64,000 nucleotides of DNA from Dyadobacter sp. CY343 (GCF_021390335.1 NZ_JAJUXK010000007.1:186001-250000); one strand, 5' to 3'. Positions 1 to 9,280 are shown, numbered from the stretch's first letter. Translations and numbers: made by a program. The notes: generated from the letters alone by a model not told the origin.

Positions 1-40
1 CGGGAGGCGGAAGTCTGATGCTCATGTTTTTGCCCTTTAT

Positions 41-270
41 CCGTCGACTGAAGTCGACGGAAATTGATTAGGCGAATTCGATAGTAGCGATGGCCCGGGC
101 GGAACGCCCCAGGCCTAAAAATAAAAAAATCAATTGCCCCGGATTTAGGCCTTTAGCCGTCGACTGAAGTCGACGGAAATTGATTGGGGGAATTCGATAG
201 TAGCGATGGCCCGGGCGGAACGCCCCAGGCCCACAACACAAAAATCAATTGCCCCGGGCTTCAGCCCGGG
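41..270. repeat. Tandem palindromic (REP-like) repeat, two copies of a 116-bp unit
   Basis: The 20-bp palindrome CCGTCGACTGAAGTCGACGG occurs at 41-60 and again at 157-176. Each copy is followed by the same AAATTGATT, GAATTCGATAGTAGCGATGG and GGCGGAACGCCCC blocks, so the period is 116 bp. Each unit closes with CAATTGCCCCGG, and the second unit ends in the hairpin CCCCGGGCTTCAGCCCGGGG at about 252-271. The same family recurs at 26386-26521. No transposase is seen nearby. The array sits just upstream of the DUF1501 gene start at 282. Confidence 0.8.
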
Positions 271-281
271 GATTCATAGAG

Positions 282-1757
282 ATGGAAAAGCTGAGAAAGG
301 AATTACAACATGCGACGTTGCTGCATCAAACCCGGCGGCATTTTTTGCAGTCCGTTGGGTTTGGGCTGGGGGCTTTGGGATTAGGTACGATGCTGGATTC
401 TTGCGGGACTTCTTCCGCGGCCGATAGTCCGGTGGGGAATATTGCTCAATCGCGCATTCCGCAATTTGCTCCAAAGGCCAAGCGCGTCATTTATATTCAC
501 ATGGCGGGAGCACCTTCGCAGTTAGAGCTTTTTGATTATAAACCCGAATTGCTCAAATACCACGGGAAGGATTGTCCGGCTGAGTTTTTGGAAGGGAAAA
601 AATTTGCATTCATACAAGGTGTCCCCAAAATGTTGGGCCCGCAAAGTCGCTTCGCGCAGTACGGACAGTCGGGTGCGTGGATGTCGGATTATGTGCCTTA
701 CTTACAAACTGTTGCCGATGAGATCACTTTTCTCAAAGCAATGCACACCGACCAGTTTAACCACGCTCCGGCGCAGTTGCTGATGCACACTGGTAGTCCA
801 AGATTGGGCAGACCAAGTCTGGGCGCGTGGTCCGTTTATGGATTAGGGTCTGAGAATCAAAATCTGCCTGGATTTATTGTACTCGCTTCTGGCGGGCAGC
901 AGCCTGACGCGGGAAAGAGCGTTTTTGGTAGCGGCTTTTTGCCCTCAGTATATCAGGGTGTGCAATGCCGCACGGGCGGCGATCCGGTTTTGTATGTGAG
1001 TGACCCGAGCGGCATGAACCGGGACATGCGCAAGCAGACCATTGAGGCAATTAACGAAATCAATAAGCAGACTTACGAAGACGTAAAAGATCCCGAAATC
1101 CTGACCAGGATAAGTCAATACGAAATGGCCTTCCGGATGCAAATGTCCGTACCAGAGGTGATGGATGTTTCGAAAGAGCCGCAATTTATACTGGATATGT
1201 ACGGGGTGAAGCCGGGCGAAGGGACTTTTGCGATGAACTGTCTGCTGGCCAGGAAACTGGTTGAAAACGATGTGCGGTTCGTGCAGCTTTTCGACTGGGG
1301 CTGGGATGGGCACGGTACTTCCAAAGATCACAATGTAGAAGGCGGCCTCCGTCAGAAATGCCGCGAATCGGATCAGCCTGTTGCAGCGCTGATCAAAGAT
1401 TTGAAGATGCGCGGGCTTTTGGAAGAAACCCTCATTATCTGGGGCGCAGAGTTCGGCCGCACGCCGATGCAGGAAAATAGAAATGGATTGGTAATGCCTT
1501 ATATGGGCCGCGACCACCATTTAGACGCATTCACGATGTGGATGGCAGGCGGCGGCGTCAAGCAGGGATTTTCGCACGGCGAAACCGACGAACTGGGTTA
1601 CTACGGCACAAAAGGCAGAGTGCATGTACATGATTTACAGGCTACTATCCTGCATTTAATGGGTTTTGACCACGAAAAATTCACCTATCCCTTCCAGGGG
1701 AGAAACTTCCGGCTTACCGACACGGAGGGAAAAGTTGTTAAAGAAGTACTCGCTTAG
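282..1757 (+). CDS. DUF1501 domain-containing protein, Tat-exported
   Basis: This 491-aa protein belongs to the DUF1501 family (sulfatase/alkaline-phosphatase-like fold), which is common in Bacteroidota and Planctomycetes next to cytochrome-c-type membrane proteins; its substrate is unknown. The N-terminus has a twin-arginine signal (RRHFLQ near residues 18-23, then a Gly/Leu-rich segment), so it probably acts in the periplasm. Family-like segments include HMAGAPSQLELFDYKP early and WGAEFGRTP and GRDHH late in the chain. The ATG at 282 is preferred because a TTG start at 249 would add residues encoded by the upstream repeat. It is 12 bp from rhaM and heads a co-directional run, which suggests a shared transcript. 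Confidence 0.85.
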   Translation: MEKLRKELQHATLLHQTRRHFLQSVGFGLGALGLGTMLDSCGTSSAADSPVGNIAQSRIPQFAPKAKRVIYIHMAGAPSQLELFDYKPELLKYHGKDCPAEFLEGKKFAFIQGVPKMLGPQSRFAQYGQSGAWMSDYVPYLQTVADEITFLKAMHTDQFNHAPAQLLMHTGSPRLGRPSLGAWSVYGLGSENQNLPGFIVLASGGQQPDAGKSVFGSGFLPSVYQGVQCRTGGDPVLYVSDPSGMNRDMRKQTIEAINEINKQTYEDVKDPEILTRISQYEMAFRMQMSVPEVMDVSKEPQFILDMYGVKPGEGTFAMNCLLARKLVENDVRFVQLFDWGWDGHGTSKDHNVEGGLRQKCRESDQPVAALIKDLKMRGLLEETLIIWGAEFGRTPMQENRNGLVMPYMGRDHHLDAFTMWMAGGGVKQGFSHGETDELGYYGTKGRVHVHDLQATILHLMGFDHEKFTYPFQGRNFRLTDTEGKVVKEVLA

Positions 1758-1769
1758 GAAATCTAAAAA

Positions 1770-2090
1770 ATGGAAAACAGTAAAGTGAAGGCTTTCCGGA
1801 TGCAGTTAAAGCCGGGTTTTGAAACAGAATACAAAAAACGGCACGACGAAATCTGGCCGGAATTGTCGGAACTTTTGAAAAATGCGGGGGTACTGGAATA
1901 TTATATTTTTTTAGACGAAAGAACGCTGGCACTTTTTGCTTTTCAGAAGCTGAGGGATGATGATACCACTTCGGGACTGGCAGCATTGCCGATCATGAAA
2001 AAGTGGTGGGACCATATGGCGGATATTATGGATGTGAATGAAGACAATTCACCCCAGGCATTCAGTCTTCCCGAAGTTTTCCGCCTTTGA
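1770..2090 (+). CDS. rhaM: L-rhamnose mutarotase
   Basis: This 106-aa protein matches RhaM in length and pattern. RhaM interconverts the alpha and beta anomers of L-rhamnose before isomerisation. Family signatures are FRMQLKPGFETEYKKRHDEIW at the N-terminus (the YxxRH region carries the catalytic Tyr/His in known RhaM), YYIFLDERTLALFAF in the middle and WWDHMADIM near the C-terminus. The protein is cytoplasmic, with no signal peptide. No rhamnose kinase, isomerase or aldolase is in the window, so it may act on rhamnose or another deoxy-sugar handled by the neighbouring export and isomerase genes. Confidence 0.9.
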   Translation: MENSKVKAFRMQLKPGFETEYKKRHDEIWPELSELLKNAGVLEYYIFLDERTLALFAFQKLRDDDTTSGLAALPIMKKWWDHMADIMDVNEDNSPQAFSLPEVFRL

Positions 2091-2135
2091 AAGGCAAATG
2101 CGCGCATATTTTAGATTGACACTAAACCCCTGATC

Positions 2136-3629
2136 ATGCATTACATTTTACTTCAGGATTCGTCCTGGGCTACATTTATTGGCAGGTTCCACCCGGCAAT
2201 CGTCCATTTTCCTATTGGTTTTCTATTGATCGGCGCACTGCTCGAATTGGGGCGGCGCTGGGGTAAAATCGCTGTCAGTGACAGTACAATCGTCTTTATA
2301 TTATTCTGGTCGGCGATAAGCGCGACTTTCGCCTGCATTGCCGGTTACATGCTTTCGCTGACGGGCGGCTACGATGCCGAACTCCTGAATAACCACATGT
2401 GGAAAGGAATTGGCGTTGCTGTATTTGCCTGGGCCTCGTGGTTTGTCAAATCCGACAGGTTTGAACGCGCAATGCCTTCTGCCAAAGTGATTTACCTCCC
2501 CGCAATCCTTATTGCAACCTTGCTTACATTGACAGCCGGCCACGACGGCGGCGCGCTTACGCATGGGGAAGGTTACCTCACGCAATATACCCCGGAACCT
2601 TTCCGCGGACTGGCTGGCCTGCCTCCGATGGAAGAGAAACCCACTGAGATTAAGCCGATCGCCGATGTGCAGCAGGCTGTCGTATATACTGATATCGTGC
2701 AGCCGATTTTGCAAGCAAAATGTACCCAATGCCACAGCGCCAGCAAAAGCAAAGGTGATTTGCGAATGGATCAACTCGCCTTACTGGCCAAAGGCGGCGA
2801 GAATGGCCCTGCATTTGTGGTTGGAAAAGGTGCTGAAAGTGATATGATCAAAAGGTGCCTGCTGCCGGAAAATGACGACGAACACATGCCGCCGAAAGGT
2901 AAGCCGCAATTGACGACAGACCAGATTGCATTGCTTTCCTGGTGGATTGACCAGGGCGCTTCGGCAGATAAGAAGGTATCCCAAATGACTGTTTCAGAAG
3001 CAGTTAAACCTGCATTGGCTTCGCTCGGAAAAGAAGCCCCGGCAGGTACAGGCGCGGCACAAGCTTCGGCAGTATTGAGTGTGAAAGTTCCTAAGGCAAA
3101 TGAACAGGCTATTGAAAATCTCCGCAAAACCGGACTGATCGTCAATACTTTATCGCAGGATCAGAATCTGCTAGAGATCAGCGCAGTGAATCTACCTGAT
3201 TTTACTGATAAACAAGTGGAGCTGCTGCAGCCCGTTGCGCAGCAGATCACGTGGCTCAAATTAGGCGGTACCAAAATTACCGACGCGGCTTTGCTGCAAA
3301 TAGCCAAATTTCCGAACCTGAGCAAGCTACACATTGAACATACCGGCATTACCGACAAAGGTATTGCTGCATTAAAACCACTTCCTTATCTGGAATACAT
3401 TAATATCGTAGATACCAAGGTGGGTGACGAAGGTTTGAAAAATGTCGCCGGCATGAAGGCGCTGCACTCGATCTATGTTTGGCAGTCGGCTGTTACGGAT
3501 AGTGCTGTGAGCCAGGTGGGCAGGCAGAATCCTAATCTTTTGGTAGTGAATGGATTCAACGAGGCGGCGGTAGCGCAATTTTTGAAAGCCGGAGATACAA
3601 CCGGCAAAGAAGAAGTCAAAAAACAATAA
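2136..3629 (+). CDS. DUF2231 membrane domain fused to cytochrome c and leucine-rich repeats
   Basis: This 497-aa protein has three parts. Residues about 10-145 hold a DUF2231-type bundle of hydrophobic helices (HPAIVHFPIGFLLIGALLE). Residues about 180-280 are a planctomycete-type cytochrome c (PSCyt1) with the haem motif CTQCH at 196-200 and a later MPPKGKPQL segment that could supply the distal Met. Residues about 340-470 are leucine-rich repeats (ITDAALLQIAKFPNLSKL, ITDKGIAALKPLPYLEYI). It is probably an inner-membrane electron carrier with a periplasmic recognition domain. It lies 1 bp before the sugar isomerase gene, and the same gene set (DUF1501, c-type membrane protein, sugar isomerase) recurs in the phylum. 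The substrate is unknown. Confidence 0.8.
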   Translation: MHYILLQDSSWATFIGRFHPAIVHFPIGFLLIGALLELGRRWGKIAVSDSTIVFILFWSAISATFACIAGYMLSLTGGYDAELLNNHMWKGIGVAVFAWASWFVKSDRFERAMPSAKVIYLPAILIATLLTLTAGHDGGALTHGEGYLTQYTPEPFRGLAGLPPMEEKPTEIKPIADVQQAVVYTDIVQPILQAKCTQCHSASKSKGDLRMDQLALLAKGGENGPAFVVGKGAESDMIKRCLLPENDDEHMPPKGKPQLTTDQIALLSWWIDQGASADKKVSQMTVSEAVKPALASLGKEAPAGTGAAQASAVLSVKVPKANEQAIENLRKTGLIVNTLSQDQNLLEISAVNLPDFTDKQVELLQPVAQQITWLKLGGTKITDAALLQIAKFPNLSKLHIEHTGITDKGIAALKPLPYLEYINIVDTKVGDEGLKNVAGMKALHSIYVWQSAVTDSAVSQVGRQNPNLLVVNGFNEAAVAQFLKAGDTTGKEEVKKQ

Positions 3630-3630
3630 C

Positions 3631-4554
3631 ATGAACCGTCGGAAATTTATGAGCAGTGCGATCGCCACAGCGGGCGTATTAACGGGATTCGAAGCCATTT
3701 CAGATGCTGAAAAAGCGCCTTTTCAGTTTGCAGAAAAGTTTTCGTTGAAAATATTTGGTACGAATTGGGGCTTCGTTGGAAACACGGATGCATTTTGCGC
3801 AGCTATAAAAAAAGAAGGTTACGACGGACTGGAAATCTGGTGGCCCGGAACAAAGGAAAAACAGAAAGAGCTATTCGTTGCATTGAAAAAATACAGTCTG
3901 GACGTAGGATTTTTGTGTGGTTCGGGCGAAAAAGAATATGCAAAACACCTGGATGTTTTCAAAAAACAGATCAATGCAGCTTCAACTGAATATGAACAGA
4001 AACCACTGTATATCAATTGTCATAGCGGCAAGGATTTCTTTGATTATGAACAGAATAAGGCATTTATAGACCATACAACAGCTGCTACCGCAAAAACCGG
4101 CATTCCGATTTACCACGAAACGCACCGCGGCAGAATGCTTTTTGCTGCGCATATTGCGAGGGATTTTATGGAGAAAAATCCGGAACTGAAACTGACGCTG
4201 GATATTTCGCACTGGTGTAATGTGCACGAAAGTTTGTTGCAGGATCAGCAGGAAACTGTTAAACTCGCATTGTCGCGCACGGGGCATATTCACTCGCGCA
4301 TTGGGCACGAGGAAGGCCCGCAGGTAAATGATCCGCGCGCGCCGGAATGGGAAGCGACCGTAAAAGCGCATTTGGCCTGGTGGGATGCAGTGGTGGAACA
4401 AAAGGTTAAGAGTGGCGAAACGCTTACAGTTTTGACCGAGTTTGGCCCGCCACATTACTTGCCCACAGTGCCTTTTACAAATCAGCCCCTTGCGGATCAA
4501 TGGGCGATTAATGTGCACATGATGCATTTATTTAGAAAACGATATTTAAAATAA
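3631..4554 (+). CDS. Sugar phosphate isomerase/epimerase-like TIM barrel, exported
   Basis: This 307-aa protein has the AP-endonuclease-2/xylose-isomerase-like TIM barrel. It starts with a Tat-type signal (MNRRKFMSSAIATAGVLTG), so it is likely periplasmic. Metal-site-like segments are YHETHRG near residue 165, TLDISHWCNVHES near 190, GHIHSRIGHEEG near 220 and LTEFGPPHY near 275. Family members isomerise or epimerise sugars or act as lyases; the substrate here cannot be read from sequence. It begins 1 bp after the cytochrome/LRR gene and ends 3 bp before the barstar gene, so all are probably cotranscribed. Confidence 0.8.
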   Translation: MNRRKFMSSAIATAGVLTGFEAISDAEKAPFQFAEKFSLKIFGTNWGFVGNTDAFCAAIKKEGYDGLEIWWPGTKEKQKELFVALKKYSLDVGFLCGSGEKEYAKHLDVFKKQINAASTEYEQKPLYINCHSGKDFFDYEQNKAFIDHTTAATAKTGIPIYHETHRGRMLFAAHIARDFMEKNPELKLTLDISHWCNVHESLLQDQQETVKLALSRTGHIHSRIGHEEGPQVNDPRAPEWEATVKAHLAWWDAVVEQKVKSGETLTVLTEFGPPHYLPTVPFTNQPLADQWAINVHMMHLFRKRYLK

Positions 4555-4557
4555 CCA

Positions 4558-4998
4558 ATGAAAAACACACACTTTTTGGTGGCAGCTGACGAAACGGAAG
4601 TTCAAAAAGCTTTTCATGCTGCGGTGATTGCGCATATTGATGGTAAAAATGCGCTGTCCATTAAAGATTTCCACAGCCAGATCGCGGAGGCTTTGCAATT
4701 TCCGGATTACGAAGGAACCGGCCTGGAAGACCTCGACGAAATGCTGAACGATCTTTCGTGGATCGGCTCGAAGCAAATCATTATCTACATCAGCAACTCG
4801 GCAGACTGGCTTTCAAAAGAAAAATCAACAGATAAGGTTCTTACTGTCATCGACTTACTCGACGCGACTGCCGAAGACTGGAAATGGCTTGATGACGAAG
4901 AAGGTGTTGACAAGAAAGAACTGCACATCATTTTCCAACAATCCGACCGCATTCAGGCGCTGCTGGAAGAGCAGGAGATTCCGTTTGGGGTTCTTTAA
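4558..4998 (+). CDS. Barstar family protein (ribonuclease inhibitor-like)
   Basis: This 146-aa acidic protein fits the barstar fold. The segment IDGKNALSIKDFHSQIAEAL followed by PDYEGTGLEDLDEMLNDL mirrors the barstar core, where an N-terminal strand leads to the helix that plugs a barnase active site. It is longer than classical barstar (about 90 aa), with an extra acidic insertion (DATAEDWKWLDDEEGVDKK). No barnase-like RNase is visible in the window, so it is an orphan inhibitor or has another partner. Its stop codon overlaps the convergent pnuC stop by 4 bp. Confidence 0.75.
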   Translation: MKNTHFLVAADETEVQKAFHAAVIAHIDGKNALSIKDFHSQIAEALQFPDYEGTGLEDLDEMLNDLSWIGSKQIIIYISNSADWLSKEKSTDKVLTVIDLLDATAEDWKWLDDEEGVDKKELHIIFQQSDRIQALLEEQEIPFGVL

Positions 4999-5600
4999 AC
5001 ACGCAGCAAATCCCTTCGCCATCTAACAAATCCTATCATCGCCAAAACCGTGAATACGAAATATAATATTGCGGTAAGATTCAGGGCTTTGTAGAAATAC
5101 AGGATTACGTAGCAAGCATCGGCGATGATCCAGACGATCCAGTTTTCAAGGTATTTCCGGGCTAGCATATATTGACCGATCAGGCTGGCGATTGTGAGGG
5201 CGGAATCGAGGTAGGTGAAGCTGGCATTTGTGAATTTTTCCAGTAAAAATCCCCACGAAATAGTGCCGATTATAAATATGACGGCGAAGATCGGGTAGAG
5301 TTTTCTGGGTGTGAAAGTTACTTTCAAAACATCGTGATTGGCCCCACCAAATTTCCACATCCACCAGCCGTAAATGCTCGTGAAAAAGTAATATCCCTGC
5401 AAGCCCATATCCGCATACAGCCTCACCTGCCAGAAAACCGCCGCGTACAAAAGCGCATTCGCAATTCCGAAAAACCAGCTGGTTATATTTTGCCTGGTAT
5501 TAAGATAGACGTAAATCGCGCCTGTTACAAAACCGAGGATTTCCAGGGGAGTGGTGACGAATATTCCCAGGGAAATCATCTTGTTAAGCCAGTCGATCAT
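4995..5600 (-). CDS. pnuC: Nicotinamide mononucleotide/riboside transporter PnuC family
   Basis: This 201-aa integral membrane protein has about seven hydrophobic segments and PnuC-family features: EILGFVTGAIYVYLNTRQN at the first helix, then SWFFGIANALLYAAVFW and GYYFFTSIYGWWMW. PnuC proteins facilitate uptake of nicotinamide riboside or, in some Bacteroidota, thiamine or riboflavin. I saw no TPP- or FMN-riboswitch-like core upstream, so the vitamin cannot be fixed. The ATG at 5600 is chosen because the longer ORF to 5660 lacks a family-like N-terminus. It is convergent with the barstar gene. Confidence 0.85.
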   Translation of the reverse strand: MIDWLNKMISLGIFVTTPLEILGFVTGAIYVYLNTRQNITSWFFGIANALLYAAVFWQVRLYADMGLQGYYFFTSIYGWWMWKFGGANHDVLKVTFTPRKLYPIFAVIFIIGTISWGFLLEKFTNASFTYLDSALTIASLIGQYMLARKYLENWIVWIIADACYVILYFYKALNLTAILYFVFTVLAMIGFVRWRRDLLRV

Positions 5601-5682
5601 TGTTTCACAATCAGAAATCAAAAAAGTAAGCGCAATATGCGAATATAGGCACGAAAGCAACGTCTGTTAACAGAACCGTAAC

Positions 5683-5713
5683 TTGTAAGCTGTCGCATTT
5701 AGCTTTATTTTTG
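5683..5713 (+). promoter_or_regulatory. Bacteroidota-type promoter upstream of mfd
   Basis: TTG at 5683-5685 and TATTTTTG at 5706-5713 are separated by 20 bp, matching the Bacteroidota -33/-7 consensus (TTTG, 19-21 bp, TAnnTTTG). Transcription would start near 5720 and leave a leader of about 125 nt before mfd. Confidence 0.5.
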
Positions 5714-5845
5714 TAACACATCAAAACGGCAAACGAAAACTTCCGCGCTGATGTTATCTTTTTTGCCGGTCGGGAAAATCCCCGAAACGGCTTTTTGCGT
5801 TTAAAATCCACAGTCGGCAACAGCCGCAATTTAATCTGAAACTAC

Positions 5846-8800
5846 TTGGAAGTTAAGGACTTATTAACACTATACGGAGGCGACGGTTATATGGACTTGC
5901 TGGTAGAGCAGATCAGTTCTAAAAATCCCGAATCGGCTCATATTCAAATTAAAGGATTGGTCGGCAGCCTGGACGCGGTCGTCACAGCGTCGATCCAGCA
6001 GAGAAAAAAAAGTCCGGCACTTTATATATTAAGTGACCGCGATGAGGCGGCGTATTTCCAGAATGACCTGCAAAATCTGCTGGGAAAAACGGAAGTACTT
6101 TTTTACCCAACTTCCTATAAAAGGCCCTATCACTACGAAGAAGTGGATAATGCCAATGTATTAATGCGCGGTGAAATCCTGAATAAGCTCAGTGCAGGCC
6201 GTGCCACGCCTATTCAGCTGGTTACTTATCCCGAAGCATTATTTGAAAAAGTGATCAACAAAAGATCGCTGAAAGCCAATACATTTTCGGTGAAAGTCGG
6301 CGAGAAACTTGACCCTTCGTTTCTGACCGAATTTTTGACGAGCTATGGTTTCGAGATCACGGATTTCGTTTTTGAAGCGGGACAATTTTCGGTGCGTGGG
6401 GGTATTCTGGACGTATTTTCATTTGCAAATGAACACCCTTTCCGGATTGAGCTTTTTGGTGATGAAGTCGAGAGTATACGCTCTTTTGACCCTGATACCC
6501 AGCTTTCTATTGAAACTGCGAAGCAAATCAATATTGTCCCGGATATTCAGCAAAAACTGTCGCACGAAACGCGGGAATCGTTTTTCAATTTCCTTGCGCC
6601 TGAGACGACAGTTTGGTTTAAAGACGTTGAACTGACGCTTGAAGTGATTGAGAAATGTTTTGAAAAAGCTGAAAAAGCATTGGAAGAGGTAACCGGCGGC
6701 GGGGTACAAATTGTATCTAACCCTCAGGATCTTTTCGAAACGCGGAGAGGTTTTCTGGCGCAAGTGAAGAAGTTTAAAACTGTTGAGTTTGGCAAGAAAT
6801 CCTATTTCAAAACAGAAACAAAAATCCCCTATTCGTCCAAACCGCAACCTTCATTTAATAAAGATTTCAAACGGCTGATCGACGATTTGTCTGAAAATCA
6901 ATCCAAAGGATACGTGAATATCATCGTAGCCGAGCAACCCAAGCAGCTCGACCGGCTTGAACGTATTTTTGAAGATCTCGATCCGTTTGTCAAATTCCGT
7001 CCGATGCATATTTCGCTGCGGGAGGGATTTGTAGATGATAATGTAAAAGTTGCCTGCTATACGGATCACCAGATATTTGCGCGTTTTCACAAATACCGGT
7101 TGAAGGATAAGTTTACTAAGTCCAAGGCGATTACATTAAAGGAACTGAAATCGCTGCAAGTGGGGGATTTCGTCACGCACGTCGACTATGGTATTGGTCG
7201 CTTCGCAGGCTTGGAGCGGAAAGATGTTAATGGAAAAGAGCAGGAGGCGATCCGGCTGATTTACCGCGACAATGATTTGCTATATGTGAGTGTGCATAAC
7301 CTGCACAAAATCGCAAAATATACCGGCAAAGAAGGCACGCCGCCCGCCATGAGCAAACTGGGCTCAGGTGACTGGGAAGCGAAAAAATCGAAAGTTAAAA
7401 AGCAGCTTAAAGATATTGCGCACGAGCTGATCGCATTGTACGCAAAACGCAGACAGGCGCCCGGTTTCCCTTATTCTCCCGACAATTACATGCAGGCCGA
7501 GCTGGAATCTTCCTTTATATATGAAGACACACCCGACCAGGCTACTGCCACAGCGAATGTGAAGGACGATATGGAGAAGGCGCACCCGATGGACAGGCTG
7601 GTTTGCGGGGATGTTGGTTTTGGTAAAACAGAAATCGCGATCAGGGCTGCATTCAAGGCGGTTTGTGATAGCAAGCAAGTGGCGGTGCTGGTACCTACTA
7701 CGATTCTGGCAATGCAGCATTTCAAGACTTTCAGCGAGCGACTTGCTGATTTCCCGGCAAAAGTGGGGTATATCAACCGTTTCAAATCTCCGAAAGAGAT
7801 CAAAGAAACCTTAAAACAAGCCGAAGAAGGAAAAATCGATATACTAATAGGTACCCACCGGATCTTGAATAAAGACGTCAAATTCAAGGATCTGGGGCTA
7901 TTGGTAATTGACGAAGAACAAAAATTTGGAGTAAAAGCAAAAGACAGGTTGAAGGAAATGCGGGTGAATGTGGATGTACTTACCCTCACAGCTACCCCGA
8001 TTCCGCGGACTTTACATTTCTCACTAATGGGCGCGCGCGACCTTTCGGTAATAGCCACTCCACCGCCGAACAGGCAGCCGGTCACTACGGAGGTACATAC
8101 TTTCAGTGAAGAATTTATCCGCGACGCGATCAGTTTCGAGGTAAACCGGGGCGGGCAGGTATTTTTTGTCCATAACCGCGTGAACGATATTGAGTCTATT
8201 GCAAATATTATTTTGAGGCTGGTACCCGATGTCAGAATTGGGGTAGCGCACGGTCAAATGGACGGTGATAAGCTGGAAAAAGTAATGGTAGGCTTTATTG
8301 AGGGCGAATATGACGTATTGGTTTCGACCAATATCATCGAGTCCGGAATTGATATTGCCAATGCGAATACGATCATTATTAATACGGCGCACATGTTTGG
8401 TTTGTCGGATCTGCACCAGATGCGCGGCCGGGTGGGCCGGTCAAACCGGAAAGCATTCTGTTATTTGCTTACGCCCAATGCGTCGACACTGGCAAGCGAC
8501 TCGCGTAAGCGTTTGCAAACGCTGGAAGAGTTCTCGGAACTGGGAGATGGTTTTAAAGTGGCTATGCGCGACCTGGATATTCGAGGTGCGGGAAATTTGC
8601 TGGGAGCAGAGCAAAGTGGTTTTGTGAATGATTTAGGGTATGAATTGTATCACAAAATGCTCGACGAAGCGGTGCAGGAATTGAAGAATAACGAGTTTAA
8701 AGATCTCTTCGCAAATGCATTGGGATTACCCGCAAAGCTGGTGCCGGATACGCAGATCGAGACTGATTTTGCTACGCTGATTCCAGACGACTATGTCAAA

Positions 8801-9193
8801 AATATTTCGGAAAGATTGTCGTTATATACCCGCCTCGACAATATTGAAACAGACGATGAGTTGGCCAAATTTGAACAGGAAATACTGGACAGGTTCGGCC
8901 CTGTTCCATCGGAAGTTCAGGATTTGTTGAAAACCGTGCGTTTGCGCTGGAAAGCAGAGAGTTTGCACTTTGAAAAACTAACTTTGAAGAGCAATACATT
9001 GAAAGGATACTTCGTTACTTCGCAGAATGACGAATTTTTCCAGTCAGCCAAGTTCGGGCAGGTTATTGATTACATTAAAAAACATCCCAAACAAATCTCT
9101 TTAAAAGACCAGAAAGGCAAGCTGATCCTGATTTGTGAAGATGTAAAAAGTATTGATCAGGCGCGGAATATCCTCGCCGAAATGACGAGCTAA
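5846..9193 (+). CDS. mfd: Transcription-repair coupling factor
   Basis: This 1115-aa protein is Mfd, the ATP-dependent translocase that removes stalled RNA polymerase at lesions and recruits UvrA. In order it has a UvrB-like N-terminal module, the RNA-polymerase-interacting/CarD-like region (KSLQVGDFVTHVDYGIGRFAGLE near residue 435), a RecG-like helicase core with Walker A GDVGFGKTE near 590 and DEEQKFG near 690, HTDxxE-type helicase motifs and the MRGRVGRSNRKAFCYLL motif VI near 860, then the TRCF C-terminal domain. The likely start is TTG at 5846, because MEVKDLLTLYGGD resembles Mfd N-termini. The first ATG, at 5891, would remove 15 family-like residues. It is probably monocistronic. Confidence 0.95.
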   Translation: MEVKDLLTLYGGDGYMDLLVEQISSKNPESAHIQIKGLVGSLDAVVTASIQQRKKSPALYILSDRDEAAYFQNDLQNLLGKTEVLFYPTSYKRPYHYEEVDNANVLMRGEILNKLSAGRATPIQLVTYPEALFEKVINKRSLKANTFSVKVGEKLDPSFLTEFLTSYGFEITDFVFEAGQFSVRGGILDVFSFANEHPFRIELFGDEVESIRSFDPDTQLSIETAKQINIVPDIQQKLSHETRESFFNFLAPETTVWFKDVELTLEVIEKCFEKAEKALEEVTGGGVQIVSNPQDLFETRRGFLAQVKKFKTVEFGKKSYFKTETKIPYSSKPQPSFNKDFKRLIDDLSENQSKGYVNIIVAEQPKQLDRLERIFEDLDPFVKFRPMHISLREGFVDDNVKVACYTDHQIFARFHKYRLKDKFTKSKAITLKELKSLQVGDFVTHVDYGIGRFAGLERKDVNGKEQEAIRLIYRDNDLLYVSVHNLHKIAKYTGKEGTPPAMSKLGSGDWEAKKSKVKKQLKDIAHELIALYAKRRQAPGFPYSPDNYMQAELESSFIYEDTPDQATATANVKDDMEKAHPMDRLVCGDVGFGKTEIAIRAAFKAVCDSKQVAVLVPTTILAMQHFKTFSERLADFPAKVGYINRFKSPKEIKETLKQAEEGKIDILIGTHRILNKDVKFKDLGLLVIDEEQKFGVKAKDRLKEMRVNVDVLTLTATPIPRTLHFSLMGARDLSVIATPPPNRQPVTTEVHTFSEEFIRDAISFEVNRGGQVFFVHNRVNDIESIANIILRLVPDVRIGVAHGQMDGDKLEKVMVGFIEGEYDVLVSTNIIESGIDIANANTIIINTAHMFGLSDLHQMRGRVGRSNRKAFCYLLTPNASTLASDSRKRLQTLEEFSELGDGFKVAMRDLDIRGAGNLLGAEQSGFVNDLGYELYHKMLDEAVQELKNNEFKDLFANALGLPAKLVPDTQIETDFATLIPDDYVKNISERLSLYTRLDNIETDDELAKFEQEILDRFGPVPSEVQDLLKTVRLRWKAESLHFEKLTLKSNTLKGYFVTSQNDEFFQSAKFGQVIDYIKKHPKQISLKDQKGKLILICEDVKSIDQARNILAEMTS

Positions 9194-9225
9194 TTGATTT
9201 TTAGAAATATTCTGGTTTCATTTCC

Positions 9226-9233
9226 TAAATTTG
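9226..9233 (+). promoter_or_regulatory. -7 box upstream of the gldJ-like gene
   Basis: TAAATTTG is a perfect Bacteroidota -7 element 48 bp before the start codon at 9281. No good TTTG lies at the usual -33 spacing; a TTG is at 9194-9196, which is too far. Confidence 0.4.
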
Positions 9234-9280
9234 CGATTTCGCATACTACAAAATACCAAACTATAAAGTCACTTTAAGCA

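Noticed and set aside
945-1520. 191-aa frame on the minus strand opposite the DUF1501 gene
   Set aside because: It has no domain pattern and lies antisense to a well-supported gene.
5601-5845. Thiamine or riboflavin riboswitch upstream of pnuC
   Set aside because: No CTGAGA-type TPP core or FMN-like core was found.
7486-8085. 199-aa frame antisense to mfd
   Set aside because: It is composed of low-complexity antisense residues and mirrors the helicase core.
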